Assembly (NCBI GenBank): GCA_017432445.1 | Contig: JAFRJC010000120.1 | Span: 1-64,000, forward strand | DNA: 64,000 nt | From: Eggerthellaceae bacterium | GTDB taxonomy: Bacteria > Actinomycetota > Coriobacteriia > Coriobacteriales > Eggerthellaceae | Reading direction: 5' to 3' | Part shown: in pieces, positions 15,986 to 23,823 of the stretch | How positions within the stretch are numbered: position 1 is the stretch's first letter | Layout: every line of letters begins with the position of its first letter | The notes under the pieces: model-generated | Told to the model about the DNA's origin: nothing | Databases searched by the model: none | The model's input: the letters and a program-made list of their open reading frames with translations, nothing else | Position numbers and translations under genes: made by a program

Positions 15986-17671
15986 CTATTCAACGATTGC
16001 GTAATAGCAGTAAGCTCCGCTACCCCTAAGCTCCAGCTCTCCGGCATCCACAAGCTTTCTCAGCTGGCGATACGCCTGCTTGCGCTCCAGGTGCAAAAGG
16101 CTCATCACATCTCTGTTCGCAATCCTTCCGCCTTGCTGTCTTGCAAGCTTCATGATGAGCTCGGGATAGCGCACCTTGTCGATGTCTGACTGGCGGACGA
16201 AGTCAACGTTTTTGCCTGCGGCGTTGTAGACCTTCGCGCTCAGCATATACGTCCTCGCGGTCGAGCTTCCGTGTGCTTCCACGAGCCCGGCCTCGACAAG
16301 AGACTCCACGGTGGCCCGGATGGTTGCGTCGGTGTAGTGCAACTGAGACGAGAGATCGGAAACGGAAAGCCTACGCTGTTTCTTCAGCGCATCGAGTACT
16401 AGCAGCGACCGAAGCGAGAGCACTTTGCCCGTCCTAGACTGTTCCTCGTTGAGCATTCGCATAAAGACCTCATCTGGCGCGCTCCGGGCTACGAACAAGC
16501 TTACATTTGAGGATGTGGAGCCTGAATAGTCGGGAAGTGGACGACCGTAGGCGAGAGACCCTTCGAAGATGCGGTCAACGCCGCGTCCGGTCTTTTCGGC
16601 GAGCCCCACGCGCTTGAGGGCGTTCATCAAGCATTCGTTACGCCCATGAGGCTCGACGGTGAGCAGGTTCTCCAGCGTCACGCCCTCAACGAATCCGCCG
16701 GGGTTGGCTATGGTCAGGCCTTCATCATCCACGAGTACGCGCACCCTCCCCAGAGCTGCGTAATCTCTATGCCCGAAGGCATTCACGATCGCCTCGCGGA
16801 ATGCCCTACGATCGAACTCGGGCACCGACTGCCTGAATAGCCCGTCTTCGAACTCGCGTTCCGGATTCCAAGGCTCAAGCATCTCGCGCATCTTTTCGAT
16901 TGTGCGCAGCAGCGGACCGCCGAGGTCTTGATTCACGCGCACTTCCGTGCCCTCGAGCACCTGGAAAGTGGCCTGGGATGTTGGCATGATGCGTTCTATG
17001 ACACTCTGCTTACCTACAAGGAGGATGCCGGTGACCGTGGGTGTGACCTTGCCATCGACGTCCTTGGTCATACGCAGAGCCGCGAGCATCTCCTTGTCAT
17101 CGAGCTCGAGCAGGGCTTGGTCGCTGTTGCGGTTGCGCTCAAGGATGGAGCGGAGGCGCACCAGCTCTTCTTGGCTGAAGTCGTCCATGCTCGTGTCCGG
17201 CACGGGGAATTCAGAGTAGTCGAGCTGGCCGATAGTGGACAGCCGCGTGATGATTTCATAGGGGTAGAAGGGCGTACTCTCTGGGGTGCCGTCTGCTTTG
17301 AGCCTTCGGCGCATTATCTTGCCGTCGGCAGAGGCGACTATAGCCTTCGATTTCGGGACCTCCACCACTACGACGGTCTTGCCCTTTCTGTCCTCTGCTC
17401 CCTTTTCGTCGAGCTTGAGCGTTGTGACCCTGGCTGGCACGGGAGGGATGGTCTTATTGGCTACAAACGCCGAAAGCTGTGTTGCGTCTGCATGCGCTTT
17501 GTGGACTCCGGTGGGCGTCCCATCGTCCTCGACGCCAACGTAGAGCTCGCCGCCGTTGGTGTTGCTGAGCGCCACCACGGTGTCTATGAGTTCAGCGTCT
17601 GGAAGCCGCTTGAGATCGCTCTTGAACTCGACTTCGAGAGTTTCCTTTTCGGGTATTCTGCGTTGGCCCAT
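15986..17671 (-). CDS. AlbA_2 (Schlafen-type) DNA-binding/ATPase-like regulator
   Basis: The 561-residue protein has an N-terminal AlbA_2 domain (VEFKSDLKRLPDAELIDTVV, NTNGGELYVGVEDDG; about 10-120). A middle region (FREAIVNAFGHRDYA through GLAEKTGRGVDRIF; about 280-370) resembles HATPase_c_4, and a C-terminal part contains two winged-helix-like stretches (SVSDLSSQLHYTDATIRATV; LLHLERKQAYRQLRKLVDAG). Such proteins are annotated as ATP-binding or transcriptional regulators and often travel on mobile elements; some relatives work in phage defence. Flanking repeats on both sides suggest autoregulation or mobility. Confidence 0.8.
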   Translation of the reverse strand: MGQRRIPEKETLEVEFKSDLKRLPDAELIDTVVALSNTNGGELYVGVEDDGTPTGVHKAHADATQLSAFVANKTIPPVPARVTTLKLDEKGAEDRKGKTVVVVEVPKSKAIVASADGKIMRRRLKADGTPESTPFYPYEIITRLSTIGQLDYSEFPVPDTSMDDFSQEELVRLRSILERNRNSDQALLELDDKEMLAALRMTKDVDGKVTPTVTGILLVGKQSVIERIMPTSQATFQVLEGTEVRVNQDLGGPLLRTIEKMREMLEPWNPEREFEDGLFRQSVPEFDRRAFREAIVNAFGHRDYAALGRVRVLVDDEGLTIANPGGFVEGVTLENLLTVEPHGRNECLMNALKRVGLAEKTGRGVDRIFEGSLAYGRPLPDYSGSTSSNVSLFVARSAPDEVFMRMLNEEQSRTGKVLSLRSLLVLDALKKQRRLSVSDLSSQLHYTDATIRATVESLVEAGLVEAHGSSTARTYMLSAKVYNAAGKNVDFVRQSDIDKVRYPELIMKLARQQGGRIANRDVMSLLHLERKQAYRQLRKLVDAGELELRGSGAYCYYAIVE

Positions 17672-17710
17672 GTAGCTCCTAACCTCAAATTCGTCTTGGA
17701 CGATTATAGC

Positions 17711-17760
17711 AACTCAATGGGACATTGTCCTATTGGAAACGGGACATGTCTCATTGAGTC
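17711..17760. promoter_or_regulatory. Inverted repeats upstream of the AlbA_2 gene
   Basis: ACTCAATGGGACAT (17712-17725) and ATGTCTCATTGAGT (17746-17759) form a long imperfect inverted repeat with the half-site GTCCTATTGG between. The half-sites match the GTCCCATTG boxes downstream of the gene. This is a good operator candidate for the gene's own product. Confidence 0.6.
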
Positions 17761-17841
17761 CTATTAAACGCTACCTATGGCATGGTTGTGGCGGATGCTG
17801 GAGAACGGATGTCTTCACTCCTGTTCTTCAACGTACTTGAG

Positions 17842-18048
17842 CTATGCAATCTTGGTGATTCTGACGCGCGTGCCCACGTGGAAGCATTCCAGTTTCCCAC
17901 GCTGGATCTCGCGGTGTATCGTTTTCAAGGTGACTCCGAGAAGATCCGCGACCTGCTGCTTAGTCGAGATATCGGGCTCGTTCTCGAACAGCTTGACCTC
18001 GTTGGATTGCGGTACCTCGGTTATGTACACGACTCTTCCTTCTGCCAT
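17842..18048 (-). CDS. Excisionase-like helix-turn-helix protein
   Basis: The 68-residue protein carries an HTH_17/Xis motif, STKQQVADLLGVTLKTIHRE, followed by IQRGKLECFHVGTRVRI. The ATG at 18048 follows AAAGGAGG; an upstream frame extension is rejected. Excisionases of this type direct tyrosine integrases, and this gene lies within the tRNA-Met integration zone near the distal attachment repeat. Its integrase partner is not intact in the window. Confidence 0.8.
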   Translation of the reverse strand: MAEGRVVYITEVPQSNEVKLFENEPDISTKQQVADLLGVTLKTIHREIQRGKLECFHVGTRVRITKIA

Positions 18049-18142
18049 TTTGATGCGGCCTCCTTTTGTCCTCCGGCAGTGAGGATGGGGCCGAGCGGAT
18101 ACCCGACCCCATCGGCCTGTGCCCAATTTGGGCTAGCCAAAC

Positions 18143-18457
18143 CTACAATACGTCAGATACGCAATCAGGCGTTTTGCCCACGAGAATCTCGAGCCACCAT
18201 GCGAAGTCGCTCGGGTCTGCCTGCTTCAACAGGTCGAGCAACTTGTCTTGGGCAAACGGGGGAAGGCTTTCAAAACCTGCCCTCAATGCTTCTTCAATTG
18301 CTCTGCTACTCAAATCCATCTGCTCGCATATCTCACGCTTCTCATCCAGGCTGTAACTCTCGGGTGAGTAAAGGCAGAGATCCGCACGGAAGTAGGCCAT
18401 GTCTTCGGCTTGCTGGAGTTCGGTCCAGTTGGTGTTGTTGGCGGTAATATCAGTCAT
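18143..18457 (-). CDS. Hypothetical acidic element protein
   Basis: The 104-residue, acidic and probably helical protein contains ELQQAEDMAYFRADLCLYSP and the tail FAWWLEILVGKTPDC. A good AAAGGAA site precedes the ATG. I recognise no family. It lies 94 bp upstream of the excisionase gene on the same strand, between it and the distal attachment repeat. Confidence 0.6.
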   Translation of the reverse strand: MTDITANNTNWTELQQAEDMAYFRADLCLYSPESYSLDEKREICEQMDLSSRAIEEALRAGFESLPPFAQDKLLDLLKQADPSDFAWWLEILVGKTPDCVSDVL

Positions 18458-18526
18458 CTTGCGTTCCTTTCTCGGTGATGCTGCTTTCCCCGATTTCGCA
18501 GGTCATAGCAGCCGTGTCTCCTTCCG

Positions 18527-18650
18527 CTGGTGGAGACAAATTGGAGACATTCGGCGAAAAACCAGTGTCATCCAACGTCATCCAGCGGAACCAGTGTCAT
18601 CAAGAAACGCCTGTTCAAAGCACTAATGGCTACTAGTGTCTAACAGTGTC
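18527..18650 (+). repeat. Direct repeats beside the distal attachment site
   Basis: GGAGACAAATTGGAGACATT (18532-18551) resembles GGAGACAAAGTGGAGACATT in the integrase remnant's tail near 10904. ACCAGTGTCATC occurs at 18561-18572 and 18590-18601, and AGTGTC again at 18635 and 18645. These could be integrase arm sites or the decayed 3' end of another integrase. Confidence 0.5.
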
Positions 18651-18666
18651 GGGTCGAAAGGACGCC

Positions 18667-18711
18667 CTCATAACCCGAAGGTCGTAGGTACGAATCCTGC
18701 CCCCGCGACCA
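18667..18711 (+). repeat. Distal attachment site: diverged tRNA-Met 3' end
   Basis: CTCATAACCCGAAGGTCG followed by a mutated T-arm and CCCCCGCGACCA repeats the tRNA-Met 3' end with three substitutions. It is not a functional tRNA. It is followed, like the real tRNA gene, by a CCCTG-type terminator and ATTGCGGG, and marks the right limit of the integrated region. Confidence 0.85.
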
Positions 18712-18720
18712 CAAATATAT

Positions 18721-18751
18721 CCCTGGCCTGCAAAAACGGCCAGGGTTTTTT
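18721..18751 (+). terminator. Terminator copy after the distal attachment site
   Basis: CCCTGGCC and GGCCAGGG form an 8-bp stem followed by six T. It is the paralogue of the terminator at 5879-5910. Confidence 0.85.
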
Positions 18752-18784
18752 ATTGCGGGAGAATCAGAGCTCCTCTTACTCCGT

Positions 18785-18979
18785 CTAGTATAGGCTGCTG
18801 CCAGAGGCAATCATGGAGTTCTCGTAGTTGATGTTGGCCTGCTGGGCAGAAACCGCGCCGCCTGCTGTTTCGGCGCTTGAGGTCGCAAATGCGGCCGCAT
18901 TTGCGCTGGAAGCTGCGCTTGAGCTTGTGTGCGCGTTCCCGCATCCAGCGAATGCGATGGCGCACACCACCAGAGGCAT
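18785..18979 (-). CDS. Small lipoprotein-like ORF
   Basis: The 64-residue frame has a short hydrophobic start and the lipobox AFAGC, then a Ser/Ala-rich region. A stop codon lies directly before the ATG and there is no clear ribosome site, so this may be a decayed fragment of a larger lipoprotein. Function unknown. Confidence 0.35.
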   Translation of the reverse strand: MPLVVCAIAFAGCGNAHTSSSAASSANAAAFATSSAETAGGAVSAQQANINYENSMIASGSSLY

Positions 18980-19194
18980 CTATGCGAGCAAGTGGCTTTT
19001 GTGATGGCTATTGTTTCGTCCTTCCTACCACGAATGGCGGACGCCGCTGTCTATGGCTGTAATACATATCGCCTTTGAACAGCTCCATGCCGGTTCCTAC
19101 TCAATTGGCTTTTCCGAACTTTTCAATCAACAATTGCTGACCAAGACAGGAGGTTGGACGATTCCCCACATGAACAGCTGTTTTTGGGACTGAA

Positions 19195-19203
19195 TGCTAT
19201 AAT
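19195..19203 (+). promoter_or_regulatory. Extended -10 promoter of the lipoprotein/TIR operon
   Basis: TGCTATAAT is a perfect extended -10 element 40 bp before the lipoprotein start. No good -35 is seen, which extended -10 promoters tolerate. Confidence 0.55.
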
Positions 19204-19242
19204 GAATTCATAGTGCCAGTACGGCAAAGAAAGGGGCTTGCC

Positions 19243-19827
19243 GTGAGGAACGTCTTGACAATTGCTATGGCTGCTTGCCTAGTCTTGTGCCTTGGTGCTT
19301 GCTCTTCGAAAGCCGATAGTCAAGGCAGTTCGGCTGCTGAAAAGAGCGGTGCATCTGTCAGTTCTTCTTTAGGGACAGATCAAACCGACAGCGACGGCAA
19401 GCTCGACTCTAGGGAGATAATGCACGCCGCTTTCGATGCTTCCCCCGTCTCCTCACGCCAAGCGCGTAACATTTTGGTGAAGCTTGAACACGATGGTGTT
19501 CGCGATGTGACGTTTGACACAGATCTCGGCGAGTTCCGCTACACCGTTGATGTTTATACGGGGGAGGTCGTCGATCGGGATGAGCCCGAATTCACCGAAG
19601 AAGATCTTGCAAGCATCAGGATAATATCGAGCAAGGAGGCGAGGGATGCCGTTTTTGCCGTATGCCCCATATCCTCCAGAGAAGCGAAACGTATGACTAT
19701 CTCGCAGAAACATTCGACGTGGGTAGTTACGTTCAACTCTGATTATGGCTACTTCTCCTATACCGTCGATGGAAAAACGGGTGAAATACTCGATAAGGAC
19801 GAGCCGGAAGTGTTCAATAATAACTAG
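19243..19827 (+). CDS. Lipoprotein with two PepSY-like repeats
   Basis: The 194-residue protein has a signal peptide ending in the lipobox CLGAC and a Ser-rich linker. Two similar modules of ~60 residues follow: ISSKEARDAV-type helix, then FDTDLGEFRYTVDVYTGEVV and FNSDYGYFSYTVDGKTGEIL strand pairs. This is the pattern of PepSY/YpeB domains, which bind or inhibit peptidases at the cell surface. The GTG start at 19243 follows AAAGAAAGGGG. The TIR gene begins 44 bases downstream after its own GGAGG, so the two are probably cotranscribed from the extended -10 promoter. Confidence 0.75.
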   Translation: MRNVLTIAMAACLVLCLGACSSKADSQGSSAAEKSGASVSSSLGTDQTDSDGKLDSREIMHAAFDASPVSSRQARNILVKLEHDGVRDVTFDTDLGEFRYTVDVYTGEVVDRDEPEFTEEDLASIRIISSKEARDAVFAVCPISSREAKRMTISQKHSTWVVTFNSDYGYFSYTVDGKTGEILDKDEPEVFNNN

Positions 19828-19871
19828 GTCACTAAAGGAGTTGCGAAGAAGCTGCTAAGAAGGAGGTGCTC

Positions 19872-20972
19872 ATGGGACGCAAGGATGAAGCTACATATGA
19901 CGTTTTCATCAGCTATCGTCGAGATGGCGGGTCGGAGACGGCTAAACACCTAAGGGATGTTTTAACTGAGCGGGGCTATCGCGTCTTTTTCGACACCGAC
20001 AGCATGAGGAGCGGCAACTTCAATCGCAAGCTCTTTGACGTTATAGAACACTGTAAGGACTTTATCATCATCTTATCCCCGGGAGCGTTGGATCGCTGCG
20101 TCCAAGAGGGCGACTGGGTGCGTCTCGAGCTTTCCTATGCGCTTGAACATGGCAAGAACGTAGTTCCTGTCCTAAGTGGCGGTTTCAAGTTTCCCGAGAC
20201 CCTTCCCGACGATATAAACGACATACGTTGGCAAAACGGCGTTGCCGTGAACATCGAATTCTTCGATGCTATGATCGACAAGCTCGTCTCGTTCATGCAT
20301 AGCAAGCCCGTCAATCGTAAGCGCAAGATTGTCATTGCCGTTGTAGCTGTATGTGCGGTCTTGCTGGCGGGAGCGCTTTGCTTCTTTATCTTTGGAAATG
20401 GGGGCAGCGGTGCAGGTTCGTCAGAATCAAGTCAGCAGGCTTCATCCAATGTAACAACCTCTCGCTCGTCGGATGGCGCTGGCGAATCGAACGCAAAGCA
20501 ACAGAAGACCATCGAGCCTTATACGCTTGCTGACAGTGTCGAGGTTTACGGTGTCGATTCGCACCGTCATGAATATGACTTCTCGGTCGATGGCGTTCAT
20601 ATACTTCCCGAAGAGATGAAGTACGAAATGTGGGAGGAGTACGACGATGAGACGACCGCCCTCCTCGGCGTCCAATGCTCTCTTGACAATTTCGGTTATG
20701 GTCGTGGAAGCGAGGGGAAGGCTCAGCCATACCAAATTGCGCAGGATAACACCGTTGTCGTTAAGGATGAAGATGGGTACATGCTCAGGGTCGTAACCGA
20801 GATGTATCACGGAACGGACGGTGCATACTCTTGCGAGTCAACTACGTCGATACCATCGGGCTCCAAAGGGAGATTCTGCCTCATCTTCTTTGTCAGCAAG
20901 GATGCATCAGAGGTGACCTTGTCCATAGACTCCCACAACGGCACAGTTTATGAGACTCCCATAGTGCTTTAG
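19872..20972 (+). CDS. Membrane-anchored TIR-domain protein
   Basis: The 366-residue protein starts with a TIR domain (about 5-140): YDVFISYRRDGG, RVFFDTDSM, DWVRLELSYALEHGKNVVPV. Glu86 in the RLEL segment aligns with the catalytic glutamate of TIR NADases such as SARM1. One transmembrane helix follows (about 152-174), then a Ser-rich spacer and a ~150-residue outer domain with paired cysteines and beta character. So a cytosolic TIR is joined to an extracytoplasmic sensor. It is paired with a PepSY-like lipoprotein upstream. Whether it signals, consumes NAD or scaffolds is unknown. Confidence 0.85.
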   Translation: MGRKDEATYDVFISYRRDGGSETAKHLRDVLTERGYRVFFDTDSMRSGNFNRKLFDVIEHCKDFIIILSPGALDRCVQEGDWVRLELSYALEHGKNVVPVLSGGFKFPETLPDDINDIRWQNGVAVNIEFFDAMIDKLVSFMHSKPVNRKRKIVIAVVAVCAVLLAGALCFFIFGNGGSGAGSSESSQQASSNVTTSRSSDGAGESNAKQQKTIEPYTLADSVEVYGVDSHRHEYDFSVDGVHILPEEMKYEMWEEYDDETTALLGVQCSLDNFGYGRGSEGKAQPYQIAQDNTVVVKDEDGYMLRVVTEMYHGTDGAYSCESTTSIPSGSKGRFCLIFFVSKDASEVTLSIDSHNGTVYETPIVL

Positions 20973-21124
20973 GAAGGCAGCAAAGCCGAACTGTAAGGAA
21001 GACTCTCACTTTCGTCGCCGCCCTCGAGGCATGAAACGGACAGGGGCTGTTTTAGAATATCGCCTATGCACGAACAGCCTGTCCGATGCTGACGTGTTGA
21101 ACGAATGGGAGCACGGAGCGTTTC

Positions 21125-22204
21125 ATGGAACACATCGCTTATATCTTCTGCCATGGCCTCAACGGTTCTGGCCAGTACGACGAAGATTATGCCAAGAAGC
21201 CCTATTGGGGAGGAGCCTCGGGCGACGTGGTCGCGAAGCTTCGCGAGCGGGGCTATGACGCCTACGCGGCGAGCGTGGCACCACAAGGTAGCGCCTGGGA
21301 TCGCGCTTGCGAACTCTATGCGCAGATTGCCGGCACCACGACCGATTATGGCTTGGTGCATAGCCAGGAATACCGGCACGACCGATTCGGAGTGGACTTC
21401 ACGGGACGATCGCTCATCCCCTCATGGGATGAAAACACGCGGCTGGTCCTCGTCGGGCACTCATTCGGTGGAGTCACGATCCGCTTGCTTGGAGAGCTGC
21501 TCGCCAACGGAAGCGAGGAGGAACGCGCGGCCACCCCGGAGGAGGAGCTGTCGCCGCTCTTCCGTGGCGGCATGGCCGACCGCATTCGCGCGATTGTCAC
21601 CATCGCCGCGCCAACCAACGGAACGACTGCTTACGACATGGCGCACGATTCGAGCTTCGACGTCAAACGCGTGAAGATACCCTTCAAATACACGATGTTC
21701 GATCGGCTCATGAAGTCCAGGACGAAAATCGAAGGCGACGGACGCGATGCGCGTGACTGGGCGAACTACGACATGCTGCTGGATAACGCCCAAGCACTCA
21801 ACGCAAGAATCTCGCTGCTGCCCCATGTCTACTACCTTTCCGTGGCATGCAATGCGACGATTCCCGGCAAAAACGGTACGCGCGTGCCCGACCCTGCCTA
21901 CATGGAGCCGCTGTTCGTGAAGACCTCGACGCTTATGGGGTGCTACACCGGCAAGACGAAGGCTGGGCAGGTGGTGGACGACGAGTGGTATGCGAACGAC
22001 GGGCTCGTGAACACCATCTCCGCGCGGGCGCCCTTCGGCGATCCCCGGAAACCGTTGGATCGGGACAACATCGAGAAGGGCGTCTGGAACATCATGCCCG
22101 ACAAATACGTCAACCACAGCTATTTCCAAGGCGGGTACTTCCTGAAGCAGGACCCGTTTCCGTTCTTCCGGGATCTCATGGAACTGCTCTCGAGCCTGGA
22201 TTAA
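21125..22204 (+). CDS. Triacylglycerol lipase-like alpha/beta hydrolase
   Basis: The 359-residue protein resembles bacterial I.5/I.6 lipases. FCHGLNGSGQ forms the oxyanion region, GHSFGG carries nucleophile Ser113, NDGLVN supplies the acid, and DKYVNHSYFQGG probably supplies His. There is no signal peptide, unlike secreted relatives of this group, so it may be intracellular or leave by another route. A GGAG site lies before the ATG. It stands alone between the TIR gene and a small membrane-protein gene. Confidence 0.82.
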   Translation: MEHIAYIFCHGLNGSGQYDEDYAKKPYWGGASGDVVAKLRERGYDAYAASVAPQGSAWDRACELYAQIAGTTTDYGLVHSQEYRHDRFGVDFTGRSLIPSWDENTRLVLVGHSFGGVTIRLLGELLANGSEEERAATPEEELSPLFRGGMADRIRAIVTIAAPTNGTTAYDMAHDSSFDVKRVKIPFKYTMFDRLMKSRTKIEGDGRDARDWANYDMLLDNAQALNARISLLPHVYYLSVACNATIPGKNGTRVPDPAYMEPLFVKTSTLMGCYTGKTKAGQVVDDEWYANDGLVNTISARAPFGDPRKPLDRDNIEKGVWNIMPDKYVNHSYFQGGYFLKQDPFPFFRDLMELLSSLD

Positions 22205-22226
22205 AACGCGCGTTAGAAAAGAACGT

Positions 22227-22248
22227 GAACAGGGACGTGTTTTTCGTT
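22227..22248 (+). repeat. GAACAGGGACGTG dispersed repeat, copy 1
   Basis: GAACAGGGACGTGTTTTTCG is closely similar to GAACAGGGGACGTGTCTTTC at 25457. Both are intergenic. This type of sequence is seen as a short dispersed repeat in some genomes. Confidence 0.5.
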
Positions 22249-22317
22249 AAGGAATTTCATCAGATTAACGCTATGCTGCTAGGGTATGCTGCAAAAGACA
22301 GATTGAGGAGGAATCGA

Positions 22318-22632
22318 ATGGTTAGTTCCCTTATTGAGCGCCAAGTGGAAAATGCTATGGAGGACCTGCTCGACGATAAGGCCGTGCGTGTCGTGAAGGG
22401 CATCAACAAAGTGGCCTCCAAACAGGGTGGGGACTCGATCCTCGAGAACTACCAGCTGCTCGGAAAGCGAACGGTCATCGCCTTGGGCGTCGCCATTGTC
22501 GCAGTGCAGGTAGCGGCGTCCATCGTCGGTTTCGTCGCAGCGCGCAAGAGCGAGGAGCAGCGCATAGAGCGGGTGGTTCGTCGCGTGCTCGAGGAGGAGC
22601 AGCAGAAAGCCGAGGCTGAGGTCGAGGCATAG
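22318..22632 (+). CDS. Small single-pass membrane protein
   Basis: The 104-residue protein has an amphipathic N-terminal half, one transmembrane helix (TVIALGVAIVAVQVAASIVG, about residues 50-70) and a highly charged coiled-coil-like tail (RVVRRVLEEEQQKAEAE). GAGGAGG precedes the ATG. No family is recognised. Confidence 0.6.
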   Translation: MVSSLIERQVENAMEDLLDDKAVRVVKGINKVASKQGGDSILENYQLLGKRTVIALGVAIVAVQVAASIVGFVAARKSEEQRIERVVRRVLEEEQQKAEAEVEA

Positions 22633-22703
22633 CTGGGCTTTCCCAACCTTGGGAAACGCTCCGCTACGCGGGCAACCCAGGCATTCTGATATTAGGAGGC
22701 GAT

Positions 22704-23600
22704 ATGCACTACTCCGGCATGACCTTCCGTCCACCGTACGAGGCCAATTCGCTGCTGCTCCAAGTGACGAAGGGCTGCAGCCACAACAAATGCGCCTTCT
22801 GCAGCATGTATCGCAACGTGCATTTCGAAGTGTCGCCCTTACACGAGATCGAAGCCGATGTGGCCGAGGCGGCGTCAGTGCGTCCAGGTGCGACGCGCGT
22901 CTTTCTGGAAAACGGCGATGCGTTCTGCCTTCCCGCCGAACGCCTGCTCGAAATCGCGCGCATCATTCGGACGGGGCTCCCGAGGGTAAGGGAAATCACC
23001 GGTTACGCTCGCGTGCAGAATGTCGCCACGAAGACCGATGAAGAGCTGAGGGCTCTTGCCCAAGCTGGCTTCACGGAATGGAATATCGGGCTCGAGTCAG
23101 GCCTAGACGACGTGCTCTCCTTCATGAACAAGGGCTACGATGCCGTAACGGCGCGCACGCAGCTTCTGCGCCTGCGCGAGGCCGGACTGCGTTTTAGCGT
23201 GAACATCATCAATGCTGCTGCAGGACCCGCTCGTATGGAGGAACATGCCGCGGCAAACGCCCGCATCGTCAACGAAGTCAAGCCGTATCTTATCTTCGTC
23301 TCGCCCCTTCATGTGGACCCGGGCACGCCTCTCGAGGGCATGCTCGAGCGTGGCGAGTTTGTCGAGTCGACCATGGGTCAGTACATCGAGGAGGAAATCG
23401 CGTTCCTTGAGGTGCTTGACCTAGACGACTGCGTTTTCTACGGTGCGCACATCAGCAACCCGGTGTCCGTGTTGGGCCGTCTGCCTCAGGACAAGCAAGC
23501 CCTGCTCGACGAGCTTGTAGAAGGAAAGGCCGAGTATACGCAGGAAATGCTCGACGCACACCCCAGGAAGGGTGCCGAGGGCATGATCATCGGTTGGTAG
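22704..23600 (+). CDS. Radical SAM protein
   Basis: The 298-residue protein has the radical SAM motif CSHNKCAFC near residue 25 followed by SMYRNVHFE. Conserved barrel elements include FLENGDAFCLP, NIGLESGLDDVLSFMNKGY and FVSPLHVDPGTPL. It lacks a SPASM extension or a B12 domain. The layout resembles the Elp3/oxygen-independent-coproporphyrinogen-oxidase-like group of uncharacterised enzymes. A TAGGAGG site precedes the ATG. The reaction is unknown. Confidence 0.82.
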   Translation: MHYSGMTFRPPYEANSLLLQVTKGCSHNKCAFCSMYRNVHFEVSPLHEIEADVAEAASVRPGATRVFLENGDAFCLPAERLLEIARIIRTGLPRVREITGYARVQNVATKTDEELRALAQAGFTEWNIGLESGLDDVLSFMNKGYDAVTARTQLLRLREAGLRFSVNIINAAAGPARMEEHAAANARIVNEVKPYLIFVSPLHVDPGTPLEGMLERGEFVESTMGQYIEEEIAFLEVLDLDDCVFYGAHISNPVSVLGRLPQDKQALLDELVEGKAEYTQEMLDAHPRKGAEGMIIGW

Positions 23601-23823
23601 CGGCTTGCGTGTGCCGTCAGTTTTCAATCTTGCGGTGAAGTTGAGCCGATAGAACACGCCCCCGACCCATCCTTTCCATAGCAAATTCTGAGTCACTGCC
23701 ATTGAGCTTTTGACAGACACCGAAATGAAGCGACGTGCGTTCTTTCGTTTCTCTTTCATGGCGTAAAATGCAGGAAACCAAAACCTTCGTTTCGACGTTC
23801 ACGTTCAAAAAGGGGGAGAAGGA

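Noticed and set aside
18667-18711. Third tRNA-Met gene
   Set aside because: It is a 3' fragment with substitutions in the T-arm; it is an attachment remnant.
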